Assembly: GCA_019095985.1 (NCBI GenBank)
Contig: CM032669.1
Coordinates: 4,775,998 to 4,839,997, forward strand
Length of the DNA: 64,000 nt
From: Streblospio benedicti
Taxonomy: Eukaryota > Annelida > Polychaeta > Spionida > Spionidae
Direction: 5' to 3'
Shown here: positions 22,083 through 34,751 of the stretch, one piece after another
Position numbering within the stretch: position 1 is the stretch's first letter
Layout of the letters: each line of letters starts with the position of its first letter
Notes under the pieces: model-generated
Database searches by the model: none
Told to the model about the DNA's origin: nothing
The model's input: the letters and a program-made list of their open reading frames with translations, nothing else
Program-made: the position numbers and the translations under genes

Positions 22083-23442
22083 GAGACCTTATGCTGCATA
22101 CCAGATACACTCAATTTTACAGTTACTCATAATATATTGTTATAAAAAAACTTTTACATACACATGTTTATCTTCGTAGGAAAGCAGCATAGGCAGAAAC
22201 CGTGATTCGATTATACAATGTTCACGTGACCGCCTATTTTAGTAAACAAGGCAGTATGGCATTTTCTCCTTGATTTCAATGTAAAATATCTAGTACACAT
22301 GAAAATTATATAGGTATTATTTTCCTCACGCAACAAAAAAAGCAACATTTATTTTTACTGTACAGATCTGTTTGAGTGTTTACATAAACGTTTTTGGGGC
22401 TGAGCATTATCTTTAACTTATCTATACATTTTACTGAATTTTACAAAAGCCGTTCTTTGAGAGTTTGTGGATTAATGTAAATTTCCGTGTTGGATATTTT
22501 CAAGGGGTTTAGAGGGAGGGTAATTTATATTTTGAACATCAATGAACACGTTAAACAGAATTTAAATGTTTGGTGGCAAAATTTTGTTGACTTATATTTC
22601 ACCTTAATATTACTTTGTTTGAATGATAGTATTTAACAAAATAGTTTGGATGGTGTCTGCACATGAAAATTGTGTGACAGAACACTTTCTAACGTGGAAT
22701 TTCACACATTTCCGTAAATCATCTATAAAATGCACATGTGTAATGAGAATACTTGTGTTATTAATACCAGAAACAGTCTATCATAAAGAAAAAAAGACTT
22801 GCATAATTATGAAATGTTTATTTGATGCTACATTATACTGTCTATGAAGGAAAATAAGATACTTCATCTTTAGTGAACGACCTACATCACGCAAAAGACA
22901 TAATGTAAATCAATCACCTAGTAGCACGAATACATGTAGTTTGAATAACATCGCTCATCTCAATATTGAAAAAACATGAAATCGGAAAAGTTGGAGAACA
23001 CAAACAAAACGACTGATCGTCCTTCATTGCCCACTTCTTCAGAACTATTTCATCTACTATGTTGTTTGTTTTTTAGTCATGAACACTGAAACTGTTAAAC
23101 TCCGGGGTCAATTTTAATCCAATGGCATAATTCAAGAAACAAAATGTGGGGAAAATTACCCGAAAAATTAAGCCGCTATAGTATACACAAAAAAATTGTT
23201 ATGGAGCCCTGAGGTGGGGTCAATTCTCATCACAGGACCACGATTCAACGAGGGACCATTGTCCATGTCCAAGTTTGGTGAAATTCAAATGAAAAATGAT
23301 GTTGCTATTGTGTGGAGATATTCGAACACCATTGTGGAAAGACAGCCGCCAACAGAGGTGATCACAATAGCGCACCTTACCACATAGTGGCAAGTAAGCT
23401 AAAAAATAATTAAAATCTGAACAAACACTGATGTTCAAATAT
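22083..23442. other. Downstream flank of SUPT7L; no gene seen
   Basis: AT-rich. Around 23200-23330 there is a diverged module (GTGGGGTCAATTCTCATCAC; GACCATTGTCCATGTCCAAG; TTTGGTGAAATTCAAATGAAA). It recalls the 'ggggtcaatttt...ggtgaaaattg' repeats at 41990-42320. No further coding signal. Confidence 0.4.
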
Positions 23443-24609
23443 CTATTTCTTCTTTGCCACTTTATTCGGAGTCCTCAGACTGGAAACTGAAGGAGGCGAC
23501 ATCAAATCAGTTATGACATCTTCATTTGCTGCAGGCGTCTTTGCCATTTCACTGGCACTGCTATCATCATACGAGTCTATACTTCCGTATCTGTCACTTG
23601 TATCTTGTTTCATTGGTGGCCATCTGGTGTCATCTTGAACAATATGCCCATTTGATTCTTGCGACATCGGCATATCAAATCCTAAGTTTTCCAATGAATT
23701 TACATCATTTTCAACACCATCTTCTGAATCTTCCATCATTGGGAAGCTAATATCTGACATTGGTTCTTCTTTAATCCTTTGTGGTTTCATATCATCATTT
23801 CTATTAGCATCAGGATGTGTTACCCGCTCGTATTCACTTATCAAATGTTGACACGTTTTAAGCATATTTGCATGATATTTAATCATCCTGTTTTGATAAA
23901 ACTCGTGAAGAGTAATAGTCCTTCCGATTCCCATCTCATGGAACACTTGCTCAATTGGATCTGGATATCCATTTACTCCATTTTCAAAAGCACTGTCTAC
24001 AGCATTTCTTAACAATGTAGTCATCTGAAGCATATATTCATGACTTACATCAGTCAGTATTTCAAGAACAGACTCCCCACAATTGTCAAATCCTGCATGA
24101 GCACAAATTGCAGCAACAGACTTTCTTAACAGCCTACGGTTAGTGCGAGGATCAATTTCTGGTGGAGGGACCATTACACCCTTAACAAAGTCACTATCCA
24201 TGTTCTTTTCCATAAAATATAGTGGCTTCTCTGGATCTCGATTGTATATCAACTGCTTCCCGGTGTGTTCTGGTAGAGCCGGTGCGGGTGGGAATGTTGG
24301 TGCTGGCATATCAAAACTGTCACAATTCTTATAATGATCTTGAAGCTGTGTTTTCACTGTATGTATCAATGTTCGTAGTTGACGGGCATACCTGATTAGC
24401 CTAATGGTGTGTAGTGACAAAGGATCCAGCTGGAATGCATCTGCCTTGTACGATTCATTAACGGGAGGGAAATGCCTTGGAGACGGTTGATGTGTGTCTG
24501 GTGAATCCACTTCAAGAGCTATTGGCTTGGTAAGTTGATCCTTTACATTCTTAGCAACTTCACCATCTTTTTCTATTGTTGAAGAAATTTCACCCCAGTG
24601 TCCATTCAT
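23443..24609 (-). CDS. SUPT7L: SUPT7L (STAGA/SAGA complex 65-kDa subunit gamma), single ORF
   Basis: An open frame of 388 residues matching SUPT7L, the SPT7-like subunit of the human STAGA (SAGA-type) histone acetyltransferase co-activator, which acts in the nucleus. Landmarks against my memory of the human protein are WGEI near the N terminus, SLHTIRLIRYARQLRTLI (65-82), and a histone-fold domain at about 155-250 (LLRKSVAAICAHAGFDNCGE, VLEILTDVSHEYML, EQVFHEMGIG). After it come RIKEEPMSDISFP and a serine-rich acidic tail with YGSIDSYDDSSAS, ending in a basic KKK. Length fits the human protein (about 414). The whole protein is encoded without introns, whereas I recall vertebrate genes being split. 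No poly(A) tract or target duplication marks it as a retrocopy. Start is the first ATG (MNGHWGEIS). Confidence 0.93.
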   Translation of the reverse strand: MNGHWGEISSTIEKDGEVAKNVKDQLTKPIALEVDSPDTHQPSPRHFPPVNESYKADAFQLDPLSLHTIRLIRYARQLRTLIHTVKTQLQDHYKNCDSFDMPAPTFPPAPALPEHTGKQLIYNRDPEKPLYFMEKNMDSDFVKGVMVPPPEIDPRTNRRLLRKSVAAICAHAGFDNCGESVLEILTDVSHEYMLQMTTLLRNAVDSAFENGVNGYPDPIEQVFHEMGIGRTITLHEFYQNRMIKYHANMLKTCQHLISEYERVTHPDANRNDDMKPQRIKEEPMSDISFPMMEDSEDGVENDVNSLENLGFDMPMSQESNGHIVQDDTRWPPMKQDTSDRYGSIDSYDDSSASEMAKTPAANEDVITDLMSPPSVSSLRTPNKVAKKK

Positions 24610-27056
24610 TATGATTTATTGACAGGTCTCCATGTATCTAATTTTTTTTCTTAAAATTTCATGCAATATTAAGATTTTTTACAAGTAAGTGAGTAAACAA
24701 AAAATCTAGGGCTCAGAAAACACTTTGGTTTTCAACGAAATGCACGTAAAAATGCCCAATGAATATTTGACCAGGAAATTCAACATTCGTTACTCAATTA
24801 GACTAACTTGTAAAATATGGATTCTCCTATTTGACATGTTTTAAATACCTATCCATTGACCACAATTAAAGTGATTAGTGGATATTTCCGACTGGTAGAT
24901 TTTTTAGTTGAGGTCATTGTGTTTTCAGAACATTCATATTTCTGTGTGGGTCATATTTGTACAAGTGTTTCAAATTCAGTCTCAATACTGTGACCACTGT
25001 GAATTCCCTGACTGGGTTAACAACATGATTTAAGAACGTTGGAAATAGACCGCCAAACTCATTTTTTCACATTTTTGTATAATTCTGGGTATCTTTTGGT
25101 ATAATTAGGGGTGTGTGTGTCTTTTTTTGACATTTTTAGTATATCTAGAAAAAAAGTAATTGATATTCATTATATTTATTCTTGATGTCTACATGTACTA
25201 GAATTGGAGTTTGATACATAGGTGTGTTACCTTTATCTCAGAAATTGGTATATTGGTGTCTCACATTTATCACGGATATTGGTATATTGTGGGTCACTTT
25301 CCCGAAGAAATAGGTATATTGGTAGGTGCTTTCAACCTGTACGTGGCACGTCCCATTTTGTGACCCAGACTCCCCCCCCCCACCCCCTACCCCCACCCCA
25401 CTGCCGAGATCCCCAACATAAAAGACGCCCTTGCTCCCCCCCCGCTCTCTCTCTTTTCTCAACAAAATACTTCATTTTTGCAGGGTTTTAAACTATAGGC
25501 ATGTCCACCATTGGTCATGGGTACGAAACTCATGAAATCCCTCAAGTGCGTCCCCCCCACACACACACCACCCACCCACCTTTTCAAAAACCTGACTCTG
25601 TCTTTGGTTATAGCTACGGATATACAAAAATCATAAAGCTTCGCAAGATCAAAATCATTTTTGCTGATGTTAAAAATTCATACACATATGTTTTCTTTAT
25701 TTTTTCTTCTGTAAGTTTGAAACTAAAGCTCTTTTACCCGACAAAGATTTGGGCAACAAATGGGGTAAAATCCGTTTGCAAGTCCCACACACCGTTGTAC
25801 AATGCATCTCTTTTTTAAACTGTATGAGTTACTGGTCCTTAACCAGATTGCGCTCACAATTGTAACTTTTGACACCGCCCCTCGTAGCCAAAATTTCGTC
25901 TGCTTCTGTAAGTATGAAAATTATTTTCACGTCTGGCATGACCGGGATTTCAAAGCCGGAATGGATTAGTGAAATGTACTGGTGATGGAGATCCTGATAT
26001 TATGTTTTGAAATGCAGTACCTTTGCGGAACAGTCAGCCACTATTAGGAAACATGCCTCATCCTTTGAGATTTTAGATATTTGTTAGAAAAACTTTTTAA
26101 ATGGGGATTTAATATCTGACTGTGTGTTTGTGATAACATGATAAAGAACAAAGAATAGCTGTTTCAAGGATAATTACTGTTTGGGATTTGTATTGATAAC
26201 AGTTGAAATGTGAGTATTAAATAGTTTATTGATATAATGTATTATCGTATGTTATTTTGTTGAATTGTAAACGCACCAGTTACATATCTAGTTCTATACC
26301 GACCTAGATAATTTGAATTTGAAAGTAAATAGTTTTTTCCCCAGACATTTGCCAGTTGTCTGGTTGTAATTATAAATAGACACCAGTTATATTTTATTGT
26401 TAATTATTATTTTTCCATCTTTATGGCCATTTATTTATGTTGAAAGAACATTATTTGTAATCTGAAATCCTTAATAGTTGTGTATTTAATTGTCATTGTA
26501 TCCGCATGTCAAGGATGACAACTCAATGATGAGTCACCCTCTGACTAAATTATTACAGTTAAGTCTCTATATAGAAAACTCCTGTCATGTAGAAACCAGG
26601 TTATTTGGACTGGACATATAATTAATCAAATATAGTATTATCCTACTTTAAATATGAATTGAATATCTAAAGATTTTGAGGGCCCTTCATGGGGTCTTAA
26701 AATAAGTGCTGTGTCCATTTTAAGACATTCTACACAGTTCCTATGTCACTGTTTGATATGATGTTCGTATGGAAGAAATATGTGTGTCTCATGTCAAAAG
26801 ATGAGAATTTTCAATCTGTCTCTTTTACAGGTAAAAGTTTTAAATAAGTGTCGCTGACAGATGGTTGCTGTATCACTTTTAAACTATGTAGGGTCCTATA
26901 TTGAACACTAACTATAGGTCACTGTGTAAATATATATGTTCCTCTTCCTACTAGTTTTTGCTAAATTATTAATGCAAGGAATGCACATAGTTGATACAAT
27001 ATTGAAACCTATTTGTAGAAAGTCAGAAGAATGATCACCATGATGGAAATTACAAT
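24610..27056. other. Gene-poor stretch with a hAT-MITE remnant at 25501-25605
   Basis: No gene is seen. At 25501-25605 the blocks GGGTACGAAACTCATGAAAT, CCCTCAAGTGCG and TTTTCAAAAACCTG match, in inverse orientation, the interior of the MITE at 48643-48806. A C-rich stretch precedes it (25370-25445) and a CACACACACC tract lies inside it. The part 25070-25330 contains three loose copies of GGTATATTGGTG. The rest is unremarkable. Confidence 0.5.
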
Positions 27057-27551
27057 ACTTTTCTTTCTCAGTAACAAATGCAAGGTTAAAAATATCGTAT
27101 CTTTGCAAAAACAGTATTTTATAATAAAATAAACAGTTGCATTAACACCTAAAATTAGTGTTAATAATTTTTAGGTTGATTACACAATTATTTGAATGAA
27201 TTTGAAAGTATATGAGTTTACTTTTCTTTCTCAGTAACAAATGCAAGGTTAAAAATATCGTATCTTTGCAAAAACAGTATTTTATAATAAAATAAACAGT
27301 TGCATTAACACCTAAAATTAGTGTTAATAATTTTTAGGTTGATTACACAATTATTTGAATGAATTTGAAAGTATATGAGTATACCGTACTTTTCTTTCTC
27401 AGTAACAAATGCAAGGTTAAAAATATCGTATCTTTGCAAAAACAGTATTTTATAATAAAATAAACAGTTGCATTAACACCTAAAATTAGTGTTAATAATT
27501 TTTAGGTTGATTACACAATTATTTGAATGAATTTGAAAGTATATGAGTATA
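27057..27551. repeat. Three-copy tandem repeat, ~165-bp unit
   Basis: Units start with ACTTTTCTTTCTCAGTAACA at 27057, 27220 and 27388, so the periods are 163 and 168. They are almost identical. The differences by eye are confined to the junctions (GAGTTT versus GAGTATACCGT). The unit holds no meaningful open frame. A single recent amplification is likely. Confidence 0.95.
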
Positions 27552-30500
27552 CTATCGAAATAAGGTAAAAGCTTCTAGCTAATATTGTAATGTTATTCTT
27601 TTACATTGATGTATAACATAACAAAATCTTTATTATATTTTAGAAAAATGTGAAAGTGGTGTCATGCACCTATAATGTTTGGGAAATAAATTCAGTACCC
27701 TTGTTTATTGATAGGATTAATCAGAGATGCTTTAAACATTGAAAATAGTAGAATAATTTTAGTGGATTTGAAATTCACATTGACCATTTTTTACCAAAAA
27801 GAAACAACTGTCAGTGTGCAAGGATGGTACGGTGTCATGGGTGTGATCGTATGAAACAGAGAAGAAAATACATGATTTTGAACTTAAAATATTTCTGCTT
27901 AATTTTGCTTTTAATTTGTCTGCCAGCTGCAATAGATAAAGTGCAACCGAGTAACAAAAGCTGAGAAAACGGGCTGTGAAGTGCTGATAACTGGGCTTGC
28001 TTCAAGGTGTTATTTGTGCTGTACATCAATGATGGTTTAGATGACCAACAATTATCATAAGGCTCACCCAAAATAAAGAGTTCATTATCTAGTAGTGACT
28101 TGTGTCAAAGAGTTTCAAATACCTGGTAAGTTGTGACTCATAAAACAAACTTAATAAACTAAAAGAGCAATGACTTACTACTCATTATGATTATGAATAA
28201 TTGCATATCATATTCATTTTGTTATGTACAACAGTTTCAGTCCCTCGTAGTAGGTGTCTCTAAATAGTTGTCATGAATTATCAAAGATGGACTCATGACC
28301 AATGAAATAATTCAAATTTTACTGTAATTTATGTGTGACCATATTGCATCTTAAGAGTGTTAATATCATCAGGCTCCGAATTCCTGTTATCACTGATTAT
28401 TGATTAGCATTGTGGATCATGTCATGGCAGTGAGAAATGAATGTGATCAACTGCAGCAACTACAAACGTCTTAAAAAGTAACCATTGTGCATTTATAAGT
28501 TAATTTTTGACATTGGAAATGTTTTTAATAACAGATGTAGTAAAAAGTTTCAATCATCTGGTGCTGAGTGTCACAGATTGTACATTACAGGATGGTAGAT
28601 TTTTTTCTTCCCTAATCTCCATTAAAATTCAGCTCAACCTTGGAGCAAAAATGTGTTTAACTGTCTTGGTTGAAAAGCTTATCAGGTTGCTCAGGTGTTT
28701 ATAATACATTTGGTGTTGTGTAAATAAACAGGGTGCAATAAGAAGGAATAATGGTGTGTAAACCATTTGTGTTTGGAAGAAGCTAATCAGTGGGAAGAGG
28801 AACTAGATTTGTGGGTATGAACTGGTGGTGTGGTCATAATAGTGGCTAAGTCTTTTACTTCAGGTCCACACATTACTGTCAATCATCAAGTTACTACTAT
28901 AGTGCTCTGAGACAATCATTTTAGTGCTCAACACTTTATGGAACCAGTGAACCTGGAGAAATCGGCATTGATTAATTTTAGGACCTATCTCTCCCCACGC
29001 TTAGGATGACATAAATATTTCAGAGATAATTGGAGTCTGTGATCAATTTGTGTGACATTCCATGATTAGACTGTAGTTCAATTACAACATACCCTGTAGG
29101 ACCAAACCAGGAATACATGTAACCAGGGTCTAATAGAATTTTTAGACCCTGATGTTAACCCTGGTTTAGAACATCCTCAGGGGGCAACTATTTATGATGA
29201 TCTAGGGGAGGGGGAGGGGTACCTGAAAAACTCAACATGATCTTGGACGAGGCTTGAAAATCTGTTGTGCAATTATAGGGGTGGTCCTGAAAATTGGTAG
29301 TAATTTGAGGGTGGGAAGGAGAGAGGGTGCAGAGATTTTCAAATCAATGTAGGCGGGGAGAGCCTGAAAATCATACTATAAAGGTTTCATTTTTTCATAC
29401 GATCTCCCACTGTATTATCTCACACTTAATACAGGGTAGGCGCGTAAAAATACATATGGGGTATATACGTGCAAGTGCAAGGAATACAGGTATGTGATCA
29501 TTCTCATTCCCATTACAACATTGTAAATAAACAAATCCTGTATAGCAGCAAATCAAGTTGCAAGCTTTGTTCTAAAAGAGTAATCAATCTACAAGAGCAT
29601 GAACAACATGGAATGTGATTAGGAATGATGATAGATCAACGCCTTTATTCTAACACCTTGTATTAAGGCTAATATCACATTTATAAGAAAAGTGGTCTAA
29701 ATTTTAGGGTGGTTTTGTTTGTGTTATACTTAACAATGTAAATTAAAATAGCTTCTAAATTTGTAACTGAGAGATATGACAAGTATAAATTACATTTTCA
29801 ATCTTAAGAACTAAAAATATCAACCAGAACAGGATAAAGGTATATTCATTACTTCAGTGGTCTTGGTTGTTGATATTTAGAAAGCAATAAACTGAAGGAT
29901 CCAAGTCCAAATACTTGAACTGTCTAGCAGTTTTAATGCAAATTTAGTCACTTGAGTTTACTTGTATTTTAAAAGTTGCTGTGTAATATATATGTGTGTA
30001 TAGGGCATTATCATTTGTTCATGAATTTTGTATGTAATTGCACATTCATTGAACGATCAGTCTATATCGTCAAGAATGATTAGATCACTGATAATAATTG
30101 ACCATTCACCAAATTCAGCTTCATGATAGTTTTCTGTTGTGGGAAATGGTCGTGTTTTCTACCTGTATGAGTATATTAAGAGTCAGTGTTCATTTGTGCG
30201 GGTGAACATCCTGCAGTCAACTTCTTTTGATCAACCAGTCAATGGTGAATTTTCATTTGATCAGCCAGTCTGATAAATAATTGTCTAGTTTTGTGAAATC
30301 CTATTATCATCGACCAAAGCGTTTTAAATAGGAGCTTATTCAGTTGCTTGTGTCTGTCTGAAGATCAAGCCACCGAAACGTATACTGATGGAATTAAGTT
30401 AATTCATAGTTGCTGGTATACAGATTTTGATATGTAACTTTTTTCTCATAGTAATACTTATGATTTATTTGGTATTTAACTTAATGGGGATATTTATGTA

Positions 30501-31939
30501 TGAAGTGAAGCTAAATCTTATATGATAGGCATAGTTTTAAACTACTACTAGTAACTAGTAACTAGTATCTTAACCAAATAAACATTTTAAAATAATGTTG
30601 CATACTGTGTATTTCCATAGCAATTAATAACGTCTATTATCGCAACGTGTTCTTTTTTTAAGTCTAGTGTTCATTTCATTGTTGTTTAAAAGTAAACTTT
30701 TTATGAATTTAAATTTATTAAGCTGCATTCTTTTTTTTTTAAGAAAATTGCTTTTTTGTGAATAATTATGTTGGTCCATGTTTTATTAAAATCTAAAATT
30801 AAATGTCCAAGTAATTTCATGAAATGCCCTATTGGTCTGTGATACCAACTTTGCCAAGTAACCCAGGTGCCACCTGGGGTATACTGGCAAATGCAGCTCC
30901 AGGATAATCGCTCAGGTTTCTAGTGTATATTCGTATTGTACAATGTATATGAGAACATTCAATAGGAAGATGACCGTTAGCCATTCCAGATTCACATGGT
31001 TATGTTGAGTCTTTCTGAAAAGTTGCAATAACCAGGTAACCTATTAAAGTGAAAAAAAAAATGCAACCATTCTGTTAAACCATGATTGTTCTCATCTCAT
31101 GCAACTGTTACAAGTGGCCTGCCAGAGTGTTGACTGCTATTTAATGTTGAGTGACTGATTTCAAGAGTAATGGTTAGTAATGAGCATTCGACTCACTAAA
31201 ACCACAAATTGGAATGTGAAATGACTGTCAACAAAGGCACCAATTTCAAAGACATCAGATCATTAGAATGCCAGACAACATTATTAAGAACTGTATACGA
31301 GAAAACGTTGGGATAAAAAGCAGTTTATTTTCATAATTGTGCAACCAATGGCACCGTTAGTGTTATTTACAGTACAAATTCCCCAAATTTGTCATGTTCG
31401 ATAAGTTTATCAGATGCACCTTCATGACGCAGGCAAAAGGCATTTTCCTTGTTTTATGGTGCTGACTATCCCAGACATTGTTTTATGTAGATTGTGTTGT
31501 AAGTTCATTGTGATGGTGATCTGTATAGCATTAGACATTTTCAGTCATAGTGATATAGAATAAAACAGTTTTGCAAGAAATTTCTGAACATGTGTTGCTG
31601 TTAATGTATGGTACCAATGACCAATGACTGAATGTTTCTTTCCTGACTGAGCCAGTTATATGTTGACAAATTTATTAATCACCTTGCATTTTAACATCAA
31701 GCAGTCAAAGGTATTGAACTCTATAGTAATTTGACATTTCTGACATTTTGTCTTGCGAGGTCCACTGTGTTTAATCTCCAGGAAGTTGAAAATGGAAGAA
31801 CAGACGTATGCCAATAGATCTGTTGTAAATGATGCCAAGAAGATGTAATTACATTGATTTTATTTTCAAAACATGCATTTAAACCGTTTCAAGGTATTCA
31901 TTTTGAATTTTATTTCCTGTATCAGCCTACGTCGCCGTC
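27552..31939. other. Gene-poor stretch upstream of the Cdc42-like gene
   Basis: No coding signal. At 29163-29400 is a G-rich array with GGGGCAACTATTTATGATGA followed by several GAAAA-type motifs, resembling one end of the Harbinger-like MITEs at 34755 and 41196. At 30180-30420 is a retroelement 3'-end-like segment with CTGAAGATCAAGCCACCGAAAC at 30358-30379. A splice acceptor CTGTATCAG (31917-31925) just before the Cdc42-like start codon implies a non-coding 5' exon upstream, which I could not locate. Confidence 0.45.
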
Positions 31940-33574
31940 ATGCAGACGCTGAAATGTGTGGTGGTGGGGGACGGCGCGGTGGGTAAAACGTCCCTGCTCG
32001 TCTGCTACACGACCAACAAGTTCCCGTCGGACTACGTACCCACTGTGTTCGACAACTATACGGGCACGGTGCAGTACAAGGGAGAGCCGTACACCCTGGG
32101 GTTGTTTGACACCGCCGGCCAGGAGGATTACAACAAGGTTAGCACTTCATGTAGTAGACAACTGTGTATATATATTTTTCCCAAGTTTGCTTGTGAATGA
32201 AATTTTACACTCACTGTTCTTGCAAGCAAGCTCCTACCACTGTATTGATATAGTTGAAGACACAGCTTCCATTTGACGCTAGTGATAGTGAACCCAAAGA
32301 TAGTTGTGAGACTTATTAGTCGGCCGTGAGCGTGAAGTGGGTGAGTTGTCAGCTTCCCTCTGTTAGAGTTGATTTCGTGTGAAATGCTTTTCTAATCCCA
32401 CTTTCTTTCAGACAGAGACGCAGGGATCATTACTCTTTCTTTTTAGCAGAAGACCCCACTCCAGATGTCCACTCCGCCGGGTGTGACTTATAGGAGCCGC
32501 TACCGACCGAGATGATTGACATCACAAGAACATTGCATGGATAAAAAGCATGGATATTTTGTGTGGTGAGTTTTCATTGCACAAGTTCGTCCCGTACAAG
32601 CGGACGACCTTGTAAAGTGAAAACTGGGGGCGAGTGTGACAAAAATCCTTGTTGATAATAGGTAGTTAGCGTGCAGCCCTCTCAAAGGGACTACCAGATA
32701 AGGGTGCTCTCTATAACTGCACCAGTTAGGATTGCAACCTCCCACCTTGTCACACTTAAGTAGGGCTCAGAGCCCTGGATGACCCTGCAGCCTGGAAATC
32801 TGTGGGCTGCATTGTCACGTATACTGCGGGTGCGGGATTTAATCCTCAAAATATTTTGCATTGCGGGCTTAAAATCATGAAGAGAACCCACAAAGAAACC
32901 CGCAGGTTCTACTTGTTAAAAAATTTCAGCATTTTTTTTCCAGCTTTACAGATTGTAATTGCATCTTCTATTAAAAATTGCACTAGATATATTTCATCAC
33001 ATTGATGTTGCAAACTGGAACATGATTGGCTTGATAGTCTTTATAGTAATAGTTCAATGGATGTTTTTAAGCAGAATTACTTTGCTATTCACACAAGATC
33101 TTAGGCACACATGTCATTTATATGAACTCCCTGATAAGTATTCCTTGTTACTCCTGAGAAGTAATCATTGTATCATCAAAATGCACTTGTTTCCAGGTGC
33201 GGCCGCTGGCGTACCCACAGACAGATGTCTTGCTCGTGTGTTTTTCGTCGCCCAACCCGTCCTCCTACGAGAACATCACGCACCAGTGGATGCCAGAGAT
33301 CAACCAGTACTGTAAGAACACGCCGTTTCTACTTGTCGGACTGCAGACAGACTTGAGGGACAATCGGCAAATGATTGAGAAACTGGCCAAAAATGGCAAA
33401 CGGATGATTACGTATGAGAAGGGAGAACACTTGGCTAAAAAGTATGGGGCCGTGAAATATGTGGAGTGCTCGGCATTGAAACAGGTCGGTGTCACAGAGA
33501 TTTTTAATGAGGCGGTGAAAGCTGCGGTCGATCCACCGCCTAAGAAGTCAAAGAGCAAATGTGTTATTTTGTAA
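31940..33574 (+). CDS. Cdc42-like Rho-family small GTPase
   Basis: Two coding exons, 31940-32137 and 33197-33574, join in phase to give 191 residues, the length of Cdc42. Visible motifs are GDGAVGKT (G1, 10-17), YVPTVFDNY with effector T35 (G2), DTAGQE with Q61 (G3), [17 protein letters not shown] at 115-120 where Cdc42/Rac have TQID (G4), ECSAL (G5), a KKSKSK basic patch and a CAAX box CVIL, predicting geranylgeranylation. Rho GTPases of this type control actin and polarity at membranes. The core is closest to Cdc42 ([26 protein letters not shown]). Residues 40-52 and 85-110 differ more than in typical orthologues, so it may be a diverged paralogue. Donor GTTAGC is non-consensus; the acceptor TTTCCAG is good. 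The exons are much GC-richer than the surrounding DNA. Confidence 0.92.
32138..33196 (+). other. Intron of the Cdc42-like gene
   Basis: A 1.06-kb intron between GTTAGC and TTTCCAG. I see no further exon or recognisable mobile element in it. Confidence 0.7.
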
Positions 33575-34751
33575 ATCTGCTATTAGAAGTGACTACGTTG
33601 TGCAGAGGTGTGCGTTAAAACAAATCTGTTACTGTAGGAGGCGGTTTTTAACTATATATTAGTGCTGTGCTTTGACTGTGGTGTTTTATATGGAGGAGGA
33701 TTATGGTGGTGATGAATGAATGCGCAAGTCTGGATTCCGCATTGATGGCTCATTGACAATTATTTTGGTACAGTAAACACCAAGCAGCCATATGTTTCAT
33801 GTCTGCAGCACATTGGTCTAGTAGGGAATAACTGTCTCAAATATTAGGATGCATTGATAGGCGTGATTAAAATAAGACTTGAAATTTCATATTTATATGA
33901 AAAGGATTGAGTATGATTGTTAGATACAAAATTGGGTCCAGTAAAACTTCCTGCATGACTGTGGTATATTTTTAAGTCAAGAGTCAGTGCCTTCAGTCAC
34001 TACAGTAATTTACATGTATTGTGCGTATTTACAGCAAATTAGGGCACTTCACTCAAAAGTATTCAGAGCAACATCAATAAAACGACATGATTGCAAAGCG
34101 ACTAATCACTCAGTAAAATCATGAGTGGTGAAAAGTTGGTGTCTACAATAAAAGTTTCAGTATTTAGTTGCTTCTCCAAGGATAAATGAAATGTTAAATT
34201 GAAATCTGATCTGATCCGTGTAGCCTGATTAGCAAAGCATCATGAACCCAACTTGTGGTTGAAATTCAAAACAGTGACGCCAGCATATGAACCGGGATGT
34301 AAATTACTTGTAATGAGTGAGAGGAATCTTGTGTGGTGTTTGTGTGGTAAAATTGACTTACATATATATATAGGAAATATTTGTATTTTTGTAGGATGTA
34401 TGTCTTTTTTTAGCATTCACATCTCTGTGATATTGATCTAGAGTTGCTATATCATGCATTGAATAATACTTCCATCACCCAACTTCCTGGGAAATAATCA
34501 TTATTTCACTTATTTTGCTTTTATGGCCGTTTATGTTAATGTTTTCATTTACATTGGGCTATTAAAATTATATTAAATATTTTTCCAATTTAAAAGTATC
34601 TTCAATCCTCTCTGTAGTGTAACTGTTATTTCAGATCCAATTATTTAAAAACCAACTATTATTTAGGGGGTATGATGGGATTTGTGGTAAAACATCTAAA
34701 AATTTAAAGGCATTGGATTATTAAATGTATCTTGCATTACATAGGAAAAGA
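33575..34751 (+). other. Probable 3' UTR and downstream flank of the Cdc42-like gene
   Basis: No coding signal after the stop. ATCAATAAAACG at about 34074 and CAATAAAAG at about 34147 could serve as polyadenylation signals. The true transcript end cannot be told from sequence alone. Confidence 0.4.

Noticed and set aside
25222-25491. Proline- and histidine-rich frames near 25370-25490
   Set aside because: Produced by C-runs and CCACCC stretches; no conserved motif.
32400-32520. Possible extra exon in the Cdc42-like intron after CTTTCTTTCAG
   Set aside because: The two recognised exons join in phase to a full 191-residue GTPase. Nothing is missing.
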